DNA from: Phlebotomus papatasi
Taxonomy: Eukaryota > Arthropoda > Insecta > Diptera > Psychodidae
Assembly: GCF_024763615.1 (NCBI RefSeq)
Contig: NC_077222.1
Location: 8,246,001 to 8,310,000, forward strand
Direction: 5' to 3'
DNA length: 64,000 nucleotides
Part shown: positions 30,801-39,106 of the stretch, piece by piece
Numbering within the stretch: position 1 is the stretch's first letter
Layout of the letters: each line of letters starts with the position of its first letter
Position numbers and translations under genes: made by a program
Notes under the pieces: generated by a model
Databases searched by the model: none
The model's input: the letters and a program-made list of their open reading frames with translations, nothing else
What the model was told of the DNA's origin: nothing

Positions 30801-33570
30801 GCATTTTGCTCTTTTCATAAAATACCTGGGATAGAAGTAAACACTTTCTGGGGAGGATGTAAACACCCTTTTTTCCACCCTTGAAATTAATTTTGTACCA
30901 CTTTTAATTATTTTAATTACTTAAGAGATATATAAAGACTGTATATTTTTCAAAAAATCACTAAACTTTTTACAAAGAATAATTAAAATAGCAAGAAAAC
31001 TAAAAGCATGCAAATCAAAAACATTTCTCAATGGATTTTCGTCATATTTTGACATCATGTGACTTCTTATTGAAAACAGCGCCACCAATTTTTTTCGTAG
31101 TCAATGAATTAGATATTTCGCATGAAGGTCGATTTCCCGCTCTTTTACCTACTCATTTTGTAAAATTGGAAAGAAAATGTTAGCGTATTTTTTCTACTAA
31201 TGTAAATATTCTACTTCTTATAGTTTCTCATTTTATCTGGAAATAGGAAAGAAATTAAGAGTATTTTCTGCGTTTTCTTCCTAAAAATTTTTGCGCAGGA
31301 CAACGAAAAACTTCCCACCATGAGATGGAGCTGTCAAAAGAATGAAATGAAGAAGAAGAAAAAATATTTTGCCATTCATTCTACACTCGAGACATCTACA
31401 ATAACGGGGAAATTGCCTGTTTACATCTACCCCAAATGCTTTTTTCTGACCAATTATTAATTCTTTTAAAATAATGAGAATCTCAATTTATCTAGTAAAT
31501 GAATTAATATATTTCTAAAAGATGTAGGAAAGAACTGGTATTGCTACATTTCGATTATTTTACACAGTTTTTAATTTCCAGGTGGAGATCCAAATGACCA
31601 AAATAATCGAAATCTCAACATTTTCGAGAGAAATGATTTTTATTTTTAAAGTAATTACGATTTTATTGACAAATTCATCTGTGGACATACATTCCCATGG
31701 TATCTATGAATACTTATGGGTTTTATCCTCTGGAGTCTTAAAATTAATGGAAAAAAATCACAGTGTTTACAACTGCCCCTGTTTACTACTGCCCCAGTTC
31801 CCCCTAATTACCTATTTCGTGAACAAAAATGGTTTTTCTGAAGTATCTGCAAATGTTTCAATATAGGAAACCCCGGAAATATGATTTTTTTGGAGAGATT
31901 TTCTTATAGTTTTAGATGGTAAAGGAGAAAAGACCAGGAATAAGAACAAATCCTTCACTCAAGAGCAACTCCACAAGATTTTGGAAGCCTTTCGTCGCGG
32001 TTTCACTTTCGTTCACAGTGTTTATCTCCAATTAGCAACTTTCCCTTGTCTCCATTTGGATTAATTTGTTTCCAATAGAAGCATTTTACACTCGCGTATT
32101 TTTCTTGTATTTAAGAAGTTTTCAAATTATATTTAAAGAATTTTCACTAAACAGTAACATTCTAGAAGAGTCAAGGAGCAAATTTATGTAATTCTCTTCA
32201 GAAAAAAAATATGAATTTAATGTGTTGAATCTTCTGTCAAAGTTAGTGTCTGGGAATGGTTTTGAATTAGGAAATTTACCCTAGTTTCAGTCAGTTTTAG
32301 AATTTTCGTAAAGAGGAGACTCGAGGGTAAATTCTCTAATTTTCGTGAGTTGGTCACCAGTCAGTGCAGTGACAGACTCACGAAAAACATCGACCACATT
32401 GTTCTTCTAATTATTTTTGAGTTAGTCTTTTTAAAAAGTAAAAAAAAACAGACGGGAAAATAAGAAAAAACAGATTCAATTATTAATATTTTTAAAAATA
32501 TGAGTTTAAAAAATGTTATATAATAATGTCTCAAATTTCCCCGCTCTCCCCTAATTGCCACAATAACCAAATTCTGCAGCAATTCTTTGAATAATTGCTT
32601 AAAATCACCCTTAGAATGACCTGTTCTGTAACATTTTCCTTACTTAACCGTTTCTCGGCTTATCCTTAAATCTGTAAGCGGCATTATTGTGATTATTAGA
32701 CACTGCATTTCTTAATAGTTTTCTGCCCTTTCTGGCTCTAAAACTTCAATCAAAACAAGGAGGGCAATTGGTAAATGCACTGTTATTCTCCGAATTATTA
32801 CAAATTAATTTAATTCTAAGAAGAAAACCCGAAAAAACCCTTATTTTGAAGGGCTTCTATTCCTTTTCCGGAACAGAGTTTGATGGAATGGAATGAAATG
32901 AAGAAGAATGTTCCAGAAACCCTTTTCTGTGTTCCTAAGAACACCCCAATAGGAATCTAATGCCTCAGGTGAATTCTCCACAAAACCAAGTTACTCCCAA
33001 GGAATAAACCCCAAAGTTAGCCCCCAATTAAACCCAATCAATATTGATATTTTGCAAGATTTCTTACCTTTTGATTACTGTTCGTGGCATTGTGAACCTT
33101 CTGCCAAATATCCTCAAATGTTTCCACTCCTTCAGTCACTTTTTTCAAGCATCTGTCTATTTCTCCTGCAGGCCAAAGCCGTAAAAGAGAAAAAGGCATC
33201 AATTAGCAATTTAATTGGGCTTTTATGCAGATAAGAAACGCTTCGCTTGGTCCGGTTTGTCAAAAAATCGTCTGACACAAGAACAAAAAAAAAACGTCTC
33301 CGGAACACCTTTTCAATCCCTTGCCCAGGCACCCTTGGAGCCCCCCAAAATGCCCAATTCTCACCGCGTGGCCCTCGGAAATTCTCTGTCTCGAGGTCAC
33401 TTCCACCAAAAATGCAAAATTGTAAACACAGACAGTGGAAAATTGAGCGATAGGCAAAGTCTTCCTGCAGTCGCGAGCACAAAAAAGACGATTTTGCAAC
33501 CCCACTTCGCGATGTCGTCTCAGCATTCACTGTCAATTTTCTCACCTTGCAACTTTCTCGTCGCAGCCAT
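14636..33570 (-). CDS. Not3: CCR4-NOT transcription complex subunit 3
   Basis: This is a scaffold subunit of the CCR4-NOT complex, which shortens mRNA poly(A) tails; it partners NOT2 in the C-terminal module. Nine coding exons join in frame: 33546-33570, 33068-33165, 25643-26762, 22123-22251, 21881-22058, 18634-19159, 15153-15263, 14829-15038 and 14636-14785. They give 848 residues, longer than human CNOT3 (about 750) and near known fly proteins. Residues 1 to about 230 form the conserved coiled-coil NOT N-domain (MAATRKLQ + [47 protein letters not shown]). Residues 240-690 are low-complexity, rich in Ser, Ala, Thr and Gln, with a 16-Gln run. Residues 693-848 form the NOT box (MMEAAFFHLPTPSDSEKL, WRFHTKYMMWFQRHEEP, GTYIYFDYEKWGQRKKEGF). 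The introns are loaded with repeats, but every splice site is GT-AG. No frameshift is seen. Confidence 0.97.
14829..15038 (-). CDS. Not3: Not3 exon 8 (NOT box core)
   Basis: 70 codons in phase 0 run from NQLPHSDSVEFFQRLSPETL to EEPKIINEEYEQ. On the minus strand a run of seven G separates the T tract from the CTGCAG acceptor. Confidence 0.96.
15153..15263 (-). CDS. Not3: Not3 exon 7
   Basis: 37 codons in phase 0 (FQMMEAAFFHLPTPSDSEKL through QTPLHYPQ) open the NOT2/3/5 C-terminal domain. Confidence 0.95.
15385..15850. repeat. tandem array rich in AACCGGTT / AACCGATT
   Basis: Units of about 125 bp repeat the phrases TATCGGTTCATAACCG, ACCGATTTAAACCGATT, AAATCACTCAAAACATTGC and AATATAATTGAATTT. 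Related segments lie at 7050-7130, 18050-18210, 22340, 55190, 55850 and 63300. Confidence 0.8.
16527..16785. mobile_element. MITE with GGCTCCGGCACACCTTTT ends
   Basis: About 260 bp run from TTCCGGCACACCTTTTTAG, with GATCAGGAAGATTTGATG, to TGCGCCGGAGCC in inverted arrangement. Inside are CTCTTTTGCAC and GCGAAAGAGTGAGAT. A degenerate relative starts near 16023 (CTGGCACACCTTTTAATTCA). Confidence 0.75.
16850..17950. repeat. T-rich ACTGACCAAATT minisatellite, interrupted by a MITE
   Basis: Variants of TTTTTTACTGACCAAATT recur every 20-40 bp. A CCGGCACACC MITE at 17423-17685 splits the array. The same motif fills Not3 intron 3. Confidence 0.75.
17423..17685. mobile_element. MITE of the CCGGCACACC family, complete copy
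   Basis: It starts CCTCCGGCACACATTTTGG and ends AAAAGGTGTACCGGAGCC. Long arms include AAATTTCACGAAGCCGAAAT and its mirror near 17630. There is no ORF in the element frame. Confidence 0.8.
18634..19159 (-). CDS. Not3: Not3 exon 6 (Ser/Ala/Gln-rich linker)
   Basis: This exon encodes 175 codons plus one base completing a split Arg codon. It holds SPQQQMVNGPSMNLKNI, an Ala-rich stretch, a 16-residue Gln run, and PPLLGVAPLGPSPLQKEHQL. The PPLLGVAPLGP stretch is a conserved island of CNOT3 ahead of the NOT box. Confidence 0.93.
18808..18855 (-). repeat. CAG/CAA tract coding for 16 glutamines
   Basis: Sixteen codons of mixed CAG and CAA lie in frame inside Not3 exon 6. The mixed codons argue against a pure, unstable CAG expansion. 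Confidence 0.9.
19850..20840. repeat. minisatellite GCGAAACTAATAATTTCCC, 50-60 bp period
   Basis: About 18 degenerate units contain AAAATTTCCCTTTGCCCC, AAAATGCGAAACTAATAA and TTTCCCAAAACA. Chance ORFs run through it in both strands because the period keeps stops out of some frames. Confidence 0.85.
20940..21350. repeat. minisatellite TTTTGGCCCATTCGGGATT
   Basis: About 20-bp units alternate TTCGGGATTTTGGCC and similar phrases. The complementary wording AAAATCCCGAAAGGCC appears just upstream (19680-19800) and at 54450-54680. Confidence 0.75.
21881..22058 (-). CDS. Not3: Not3 exon 5 (Ser/Asn-rich linker)
   Basis: 178 bp open in phase 1 and close in phase 2. They encode SISSTGSVVPPQIPNSNL through TLTNCVSPSHSVVSS. 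The segment is poorly conserved and was placed by splice sites and frame. Confidence 0.85.
22123..22251 (-). CDS. Not3: Not3 exon 4 (Ser/Gln-rich linker)
   Basis: 129 bp encode SLVENGPVHQLPSYSTATSS through VTNIPQNQ. LVENGPVHQLPSYS resembles the conserved Ser-Pro region of CNOT3. The next intron is 64 bp (22059-22122). Confidence 0.85.
22620..23690. repeat. GGTCAGTAAAAAAT array (left arm)
   Basis: Dozens of degenerate 20-30 bp units read GGTCAGTAAAAAATWAAAA or GAGCAGTAAAAAATTAAAA. A short CCGGCACACC-type MITE interrupts it at about 23160-23275. Confidence 0.85.
23160..23275. mobile_element. short MITE of the CCGGCACACC family
   Basis: It starts ATGGCTCTAGCACACCTTTT and ends AAAAGGTGTGCCGAAGACAT, with AAAATTTCATGAAGTCGAA and its mirror inside. 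It is only about 115 bp because the centre is missing compared with 17423-17685. Confidence 0.75.
23690..24090. repeat. centre of the inverted array, with an internal 150-bp duplication
   Basis: The phrases TTTTCAAGTGAAATTT, GCACAT, AAAGTTTRAGGCCTCTATCT and CATAGTTTCCGAGA occur twice in direct order (about 23825-23910 and 23975-24060). The left edge carries TTTTTCGCGGATTCTCGC-like repeats. Confidence 0.7.
24110..25560. repeat. ATTTTTTACTGACC array (right arm)
   Basis: It is the reverse complement of the array at 22620-23690: TTTTTACTGACCAATTTTT and TTTTACTGCTCATTTTTAA units. There is a higher-order repeat of roughly 190 bp around 24560-24980. Confidence 0.85.
25643..26762 (-). CDS. Not3: Not3 exon 3 (coiled-coil N-domain and linker)
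   Basis: 373 codons start [20 protein letters not shown] and include the KSWIASAEIKDKNALLENRR region, KDKQDRMDELRAKLDRHKFH and [20 protein letters not shown]. Low-complexity Ser/Thr/Ala sequence follows. This is the strongest single exon of the gene and is clearly GC-richer than its flanks. Confidence 0.97.
27697..27840. mobile_element. hAT-type MITE with exact 8-bp target duplication
   Basis: The body 27705-27832 (128 bp) starts CAGAGGTGTGCAAGAACCG and ends CGGTTCTTGCACGCCTCTG. It is flanked on both sides by CCTGAGTG (27697-27704 and 27833-27840). The 8-bp duplication and CAGRGGTG-type ends are the known signature of hAT elements. There is no ORF, so the element is non-autonomous. Confidence 0.93.
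27952..28086. mobile_element. MITE of the GCCTCTACACATTG family, diverged
   Basis: The right end reads AATTTTTGACGGTAATTGC, TTCCAAAGTGCAAAGGCCT. The left end is decayed. Internal GGAAGCGTCAAAATTCTGTC matches the other copies. Confidence 0.6.
29075..29338. mobile_element. TAGGGAAGACTGGGGCAAAA TIR element
   Basis: 264 bp run from TAGGGAAGACTGGGGCAAAA, with TGTCAC, to TTTTTGCCCCAGTCTCCCCTA. Edges are TA. There is no ORF. Confidence 0.8.
30609..31806. mobile_element. 1198-bp TAGGGGAGACTGGGGC element, nested
   Basis: It starts TAGGGGAGACTGGGGCAG, with ATGTAAAC, and ends TACTGCCCCAGTTCCCCCTA. An internal GGGGAGGATGTAAACACCC resembles the end again. It lies between two parts of the 870-bp element. 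No transposase ORF is seen. Confidence 0.8.
31918..32001 (+). pseudogene. relic resembling a psq-type HTH transposase start
   Basis: The frame reads NKSFTQEQLHKILEAFRRG, which fits the first helix of psq/CENP-B-type HTH domains in pogo-like transposases (pattern YT-EEL-ALEAVR-G). It follows a TTTTAG that looks like a splice acceptor. After the Gly the frame no longer matches the family. The inverted copy at 59160-59246 keeps the same reading with few changes, so the segment has been conserved within the element. The domain identity is inferred from memory of the pattern. Confidence 0.4.
33068..33165 (-). CDS. Not3: Not3 exon 2
   Basis: 98 bp complete a split Gly codon and encode [20 protein letters not shown], then QKVHNATNSNQK. 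The segment is nearly invariant among CNOT3 proteins. Acceptor CCTGCAG, donor GTAAG. Confidence 0.96.
33546..33570 (-). CDS. Not3: Not3 exon 1 (start codon)
   Basis: ATG GCT GCG begins MAATRKLQ, and the exon ends one base into a Gly codon at a GTGAG donor. The match to the CNOT3 start (MADKRKLQGEIDRC) and the exact frame with exon 2 decide this start. Confidence 0.93.
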
Positions 33571-34208
33571 AGCTATGTACACATGAAGATCAGGTATTTA
33601 GACATATTCTACTCATACAATTCTGGTGAAAATTGCAATTTAACACACTATTTTCAATGAATTCTTTAACTTTTCTGCTCTGCTTTTGTCCTGGGTGCAA
33701 GATGGCCGCTGAGTGAAGTTTGCTGAAGAGTGCACTCTGGCAACCCGAAAAATCAATTTTTGGGTGAAGTGTCAGAATTGTTTTGTAAAAAATTCACTTG
33801 AATCACATTTGCAAATTTTCACCGCCATCTATGTAAATTTGAGCAAAAAAGTTATGCCGCTAATATTTTTCAATACGGGGTTTCCATTTCCTTTTTCCAT
33901 TTATGGTAAATTTATATTACATTGCAGAAATTATACTAATACTTTTCCTCGTTTTCCTCATTTTAAAATTTATTCGTCTAAAATAAATTCTACGCATGTG
34001 CGCAAGAGATTTTGCGCCAAAAGATGTTTACAAATATTGCCGCTAGAGTACTTCTGCTTATTTAAATTTGAATTTGGGAAATGAAAACGGTTGTGATCAC
34101 ACACTGAGAATTATTTAATGCTGCAAAAGAATTTTTCTTTGTGAAAAATTAAACAGGTACAGAGGATTTGTTAATTAATACGCAGTGCTGAAGTATAAAA
34201 TTAATATA

Positions 34209-34427
34209 TAGGGGAAAGTACTCTTCCTTCGAACGTTCATGATTTTGAATAATGTGAATTTCTTTTATTTTTCCTAAGAGATTTCCACGTGATTGTCACA
34301 TAATTATCAACAATTGATAATAAGCTAGCTAATATTTAATAGAAATGTTTAAGTCTCTTAGGAAAACTTAAAGAAAATTTACATTATTCGAAGGTATGAG
34401 CGTTCGAAGAGAGAGTACTTTCCCCTA
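34209..34427. mobile_element. TAGGGGAAAGTACTCTTCC foldback MITE
   Basis: 219 bp start TAGGGGAAAGTACTCTTCC, with TTCGAACGTTCATG, and end GAGAGTACTTTCCCCTA. Interior inverted blocks include TTTTCCTAAGAGATTT and its mirror TCTCTTAGGAAAA. A left-truncated copy lies at 53757-53936. Confidence 0.82.
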
Positions 34428-34662
34428 CGTACAAAAAAGTCAATTTAAACATCTTTTAACAAAGACAATAACTTCAAAGATTGATAATAAAGCTCTAAAA
34501 ATGTTGCAAATCCAATGAAAACTGAGCTTGAAGAGTTCTAAGAAGTTAAAGTAGCCTAGGAAAAGTAATTTCCATTTAAAGAAACTATAAGTAGGTAGCA
34601 ATAAATATTTTAATAACAAGAATAAAAAGTATTATATTGAATTCTCGAACTTAGAGAACAAG

Positions 34663-34867
34663 TAGGGGAATGTAGGCATGGTTCGCACACAGTGAACCTA
34701 CAAACGATACGAATTTTCTCTTTGTTTCCGAAGAACCATTTCCCAGCTCGTCTCATGTGGTTAATAATTATCTGACTAAGAAATAACGAACTAGCTCTTT
34801 GTAACCAAAGAGAAAATTCACATCGTTTGAAGGTTCACTGTGTACAATCCATGCCTGCAATCCTCTA
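34663..34867. mobile_element. TAGGGGAATGTAGGCATGG foldback MITE
   Basis: 205 bp start TAGGGGAATGTAGGCATGG, with GTGAACCT, and end GGTTCACTGTG..CATGCCTGCAATCCTCTA. The arms are long and imperfect. Confidence 0.75.
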
Positions 34868-35635
34868 ATTATTTTCGAACATTCTTAGCTTAGCTTTACC
34901 GTTTGGCAATGCAAAATGCAATGGCATGACCAATATATATGACAAATTTCGTTCGAATTTCGAAAGAACTTATTCGAAAATGTGATTCTGTAACCTTGAC
35001 ATTGTCAGAATTAGAGATCTAGAAATTGACAATGAACTTTATTAAACAAATTATAAAAAAAAAGACCAAGACGGATTGTATTTACAAAATATCAATAAGA
35101 GATTGAAGCTCGATTGCCAAATTTCGAACTCACACGCGACAATGCCACAAATAATACAGAATTCCCCTACGGAGACTAAACGGTAATAGATATCGACATT
35201 CCAAGGGGGAGATATATTACAAAGTGAGGTGGTAATACAGCAGCAGACTTGCTTCAGTTCTGAGACTAAAATCAAGATCATTCAAGCTGTCAAATCTTAT
35301 TTCTAAAATCAAAATTTCGTATTCTGACGCGAAGTATTTATGAAACTTAAAATGTCTTAGCCAAGAACCAAGATTTCAAGATTTTCTACACTTAAATAGG
35401 CATTTTTTAAAGAAATTTCTCCTAGTGTGTAGAGGCCATTACACTTTACTACGCTTTGGAAGTTTTTAAAAGTATTAGCCAACACAATGTTTTTGGAACT
35501 TCTTTCACTTTGAATATTTTTATTCAGTGCAGAAAAAAAATAAAATAAAATCTAAAAATCTAAAAATGGGTTTTTGCAGGAAATTTGGGTAAGTTTTTGA
35601 TCAACTTTACCCAAAAGAAAGCTGCAATATCGTCT

Positions 35636-35932
35636 AATGTCCTATACACACTTACGACTTAAACCAAGTGACACCTCAACGTGATTATGATCAAAATATT
35701 GACTTGACTAAATTCCCATTAGTTTTCCACTAAGCCGCTTCTCGGCTTAAGCCGAGAGACGGACTAATCAAAAACTGATGGAACTGTAAGGGCCTCGACA
35801 GACCTGAGGATTAGCCGAGAGACGGCTTAGCGTAATTATATTCGAAATAATGATTCAACTACATTTCCATAATTTTTCACTAAGTCGTCTCTCGGCTTAA
35901 GTCGTAAGTGTGTCTAGGGCATAATTTGATGG
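35636..35932. mobile_element. ATGTCCTATACACACTTACG TIR element
   Basis: The ends read ATGTCCTATACACACTTACG and GTAAGTGTGTCTAGGGCAT. Inside are repeated palindromes of GCCGAGAGACGG / CTCTCGGCTTAA. Confidence 0.65.
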
Positions 35933-35948
35933 CTATTTTTCTTATAAT

Positions 35949-36321
35949 TAGGGGAAACTGGGGCAAAATTTGTCAAAACGTTTAAAAGATCCTTAAGATT
36001 CTTAAGAGTGCATCATTTTACTTATAGTAATTTCAGTGCTGGAACCAAGAGAGTTATAAGCAAATAAAATATTTTTGGTTCTATAGTGCCTTACTTAAGA
36101 CTATAACAAGAAAAAAATGTTTCTTGGGTGTCTCTTAAAGGGCAAATATTTCAATATTTTTTTTTTTTAATTTTCTATATTTCTTGCTTAAAACCTTTTA
36201 TGTTTATTGATGTTCACGTAGGCAATCTATGATAAAAACTTGAAGTCTCAGTCTCTTTTCTTTTGGAAGATATTGAATTTTAAAAATTTCGATTTGACAA
36301 ATTTTGCCGCAGTCTCCCCTA
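35949..36321. mobile_element. TAGGGGAAACTGGGGCAAAA TIR element
   Basis: 373 bp run from TAGGGGAAACTGGGGCAAAA, with TTTGTC, to GACAAATTTTGCCGCAG, with TCTCCCCTA. It is the same terminal family as 29075 and 30609. Confidence 0.8.
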
Positions 36322-37164
36322 CGTTAAGCCGTCTCTCGGCTTGTATCTAGGATCTAAGGCACAAGAAGAGGTTTTAGGGAGACTGAAGCTTTCCACATCT
36401 GCCCATCATAAACAAAATTGGAATAACATTGATTTCTTGGCGATCTTTTAAAAGAAACAGCACAGAGGTTTTTGTTATTCCTAAAGAAATTTTTTGAATT
36501 GATATTAGATCAATTTCTCGGCATTTTAAATAGGAATAAGTCTCTGATCCCGCCAAGTTCATTAAGATTGAGTTCAAATTTAATTTATAAATATAAAAGA
36601 ATATTATTTCTAGGAATTTCTATCAAAGAAAAGCGCATTGGACAATTTTTATAAAAATGTTTGTGCTTTTGCAAGCAATTTCAGAATACAAAAATCGACA
36701 TGGAAATGGATTTATGAGAAAAACTTTAAATAGAAACCTTTTAAAAAATTTCTAACTCATTTAAAAAACCAATGAATAAGTTTATTAGCTATGTAAAACA
36801 CTTAAAATCGGATTAAAATAATATTTAAGTTAATTTTTCAAGAAGTCTAAGCCTTTCTTGGTACATTATTCTCAAGCTTAAAAAGCAAATTTGTCCAATG
36901 AAAACCTACTCATATTCATGATAACGTTTTGGACGTTTTGTGTCTTTCTTTAAATCCGTCAATATCGCTAAGTCGATGCAGAAATATATTAAAGAATAGA
37001 ATTTCGTCGAAAAGCAGTTACTAAGCTTAGTTTGTCCTAAAAGTTCCAAAAATCTTATAGTAAAAGGTTTTATTAATTTTTCAATAACCCGGCTAATTCA
37101 ATAAGTAAGTATTCAGAAAGCACTTAATAAGTAATTAACTCAATGCAATGCCTTAATTTTAAGT

Positions 37165-37408
37165 ACTCTGAAAAAAATGTTTTGTCAAATTAAAGAGACA
37201 AGTTTGTAAAAAGGATGTTCTTCCGTACAGAATATGGAAAAGTTTTGTCAAATCGGTGGCCAACTGGATCTTGTTAAAATTTTGTCAAAAGGGTGTTTTT
37301 CCGTATAAAATGCAAGGGAAATTTTTGTCAAATTGGTAAATAACATCCTTTTGGCAAAATTTCAGCAAAATCCGTTTGTTCGTTTAACAAGACATTTTTT
37401 TTCAGAGT
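37165..37408. mobile_element. TA-flanked MITE with CTCTGAAAAAAATG ends
   Basis: ACTCTGAAAAAAATGTTTTG on the left faces ACATTTTTTTTCAGAGT on the right, both next to TA. Internal TTTGTCAAAAGGGTGTTTTTCC blocks link it to 11930-12420. Confidence 0.75.
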
Positions 37409-37799
37409 AGTTAATCAACTGCCTGCCAAATGTATGTAAGTAAGACAATTCACTATTCAGTAACACCTTAGCGTGTCTTAGCTCATGAACTGAGGTTTAA
37501 GCTCAAGTTCATTAAAATCGTATTCAAATTGGATTTTTGTTTTTGCTTTTTCCAACAAATTTTTTGTTCTTTTCGTTCGAAAAAACGTTTCTTTGGTGGA
37601 TAATTCTCTCAATAAAAATCACATCTTGCATAAGTATTTCTTGATTTATGACAGGTCACAAGTTTGGTTTGCACTATTGCACTTCCTGTACTCCCATTTA
37701 TGGCCTCTCATTTATTTTTTTTCTGAAATTTCAATAAATTCAACAGAGAAATGAAGATATTTGCCAGAAGTGACATTTCGTTAAAGAAAATTTCCCCTA

Positions 37800-37885
37800 T
37801 CCTTGTAGACATAAACGTCAGAATTTTTTTTTTTAAAGTCAATTTTTGACGAAAATTGCTTCTAGTGTAAACACCATAAGAGGTA
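37800..37885. mobile_element. truncated GCCTCTACACATTG-family MITE
   Basis: AAACGTCAGAATTTTTTTT and AATTTTTGACGAAAATTGC, followed by TTCTAGTGTAAACACC, match the right half of the copy at 43226-43367. Confidence 0.5.
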
Positions 37886-38107
37886 CCCCATAAAAATCGT
37901 GGAAGTCTCGAAGTCCGGGAATTGAAGTACAGATTTTCCACCTTGGCCATATATTTCCCCCTTGATTTCTTCTTGTTTTTGGTATAAAAATTTTGTGATG
38001 TTTTTGAATGGATTTTCAGCACAATTTTAACGGATTTTAGGAAATGGAATTTTTACATACCTGAAAAAGATTCAGTGGAATCCTTGTAAATGTCCGCTGA
38101 TAATATT

Positions 38108-38249
38108 TCGTCGGTTGCCTCAGCAACTGTGCTAACTGCATCTGTTTTGTGTCTGCATTCATTGCAAACGCCGCGCAGCGATGCGTTGCTTACGACGAAT
38201 GCTGACACAAAGCAAATGCAGTTAGCACAGTTGCTGAGGCAACCGACGA
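38108..38249. repeat. 142-nt near-perfect hairpin, 53-bp arms
   Basis: The left arm, 38108-38160, starts TCGTCGGTTGCCTCAGCAAC; the right arm, 38197-38249, ends GTTGCTGAGGCAACCGACGA. They differ at three of 53 positions. The 36-nt loop can pair further (GCAAACGC with GCGTTGC). It contains many CpG and is GC-richer than its surroundings. It lies about 0.86 kb past the retm stop. It could be a foldback transposon or a hairpin RNA source. No target duplication is evident. Confidence 0.85.
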
Positions 38250-38292
38250 TTTACCTGGCTCATTTTTTATGAAAATAATTTTGTTTTTGCTC

Positions 38293-38349
38293 AAAAGAGG
38301 GGAAAGTGTCTCGGCTTAAGGGGAAATGGTACGTTGTCCGAGATAATTG
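38293..38349. repeat. 60-bp repeat shared with 7421-7482
   Basis: GAGGGGAAAGTGTCTCGGC, TTAAGGGGAAATGGT and GAGATAATT are as in the first copy. It starts about 40 bp after the hairpin. Confidence 0.6.
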
Positions 38350-38873
38350 GTGTTGTCCTTGGCTAAAATTCCGCTTGTAACCCAACAATCACAAAGAAAA
38401 ACCAGTAATATTTTGTCAGAGAAAGTTGCCTTTATTTAAACTGATAGTATATGATCAACATATAGGACCGCTAATTAGAATACAAGGAATCATTGTCTAA
38501 TGTCCTAAATTCTTCCTAGATTGAACAAATCACTTTTCACAAAAAAAAAGTACCCCGTCATTGCATCTCATCACTTTTTTTTTGAATTGTCCTTAAAGAG
38601 AGATTCATTGTAAAGTACGCAATTGCTAGGCGGTCTTCAAATTGACTAATTTTCTCGCCAAAAAGACGTACAGACTGAAAGAGATTTGTAGTTTTTTTTA
38701 ACTAAATATACAGAGAAAAAATTGCCAAATTGCACAACAGAGTTAAGAAAACATCTTTATAAGTAGTCTTGAAAGACGGTTCACAACCTCCGCCTGTATC
38801 AAATCTCCATTCATCCCAATTAATGTAGAGAGATTTATCCTTGAGAATATTTTTTATCTACATTTTGCAATTA

Positions 38874-38879
38874 TTTATT
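38874..38879 (-). other. probable polyadenylation signal of retm
   Basis: AATAAA on the minus strand lies about 230 bp after the retm stop in T- and A-rich flank. I know of no competing signal closer to the stop. Confidence 0.5.
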
Positions 38880-39106
38880 TTTGTTTTTTAATAATTTAAA
38901 ATTGATCTAATTGATAATCTTCTGTATCGTATTCTCCTCTCTCTCTCTCCCCTTCACACCTTTCTTCTTCTCCCAACTTGAAGAGAGAGAATTCTAAAGA
39001 TTGTATAGGTACCTTTTTCTTCGTAATACTTTTAAGTTATTATTTTATAATTTTCATCGCCACAAAATCACATTATTTTAAACTACGGTGATGCTGATGA
39101 AGCAGA

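Larger units (their letters stand above)
30212..32283 (+). mobile_element. 870-bp TIR element carrying a nested 1.2-kb element
   Basis: The outer ends TAGGGTAAATTAAGCTAATT and CTAATTCAAAACCATTCCC (as read on the reverse of the right end) form a TIR. Removing the insert at 30609-31806 leaves about 874 bp. The remaining sequence is collinear with the inverted copy at 58883-60088. The parts most alike are AATGGAAATTTTTCGCTAC, GCTCCAAATAAAGCGAAAAT, TTAAAAGTGTAC and the 31918-32110 block. Confidence 0.8.
26763..33067 (-). other. Not3 intron 2, 6.3 kb
   Basis: The intron holds a hAT MITE (27705-27832), a GCCTCTACACATTG MITE (27952-28086), a TAGGGA element (29075-29338) and a 2-kb nested element (30212-32283). 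The remainder (26763-27690, 28090-29070, 29340-30210, 32290-33067) is AT-rich and shows nothing I can name. Confidence 0.75.
33571..38873. other. intergenic: Not3 upstream and retm downstream
   Basis: I find no gene here. The segment just upstream of the Not3 start (33571-33720) must hold its promoter and 5' leader, but I see no TATA box. Beyond it lie TIR elements at 34209, 34663, 35636, 35949 and 37165, and a strong hairpin at 38108-38249. About 36330-37160 shows nothing I can name. Confidence 0.65.

Noticed and set aside
31582..31866. 94-aa plus-strand ORF at the end of the nested 1.2-kb element
   Set aside because: It crosses the element border at 31806 and has no transposase-like motif.
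33132..33586. ORFs of 68-137 aa around Not3 exons 1 and 2
   Set aside because: They span the intron between exons 1 and 2 and do not resemble proteins; the Not3 splice model explains the conserved parts.
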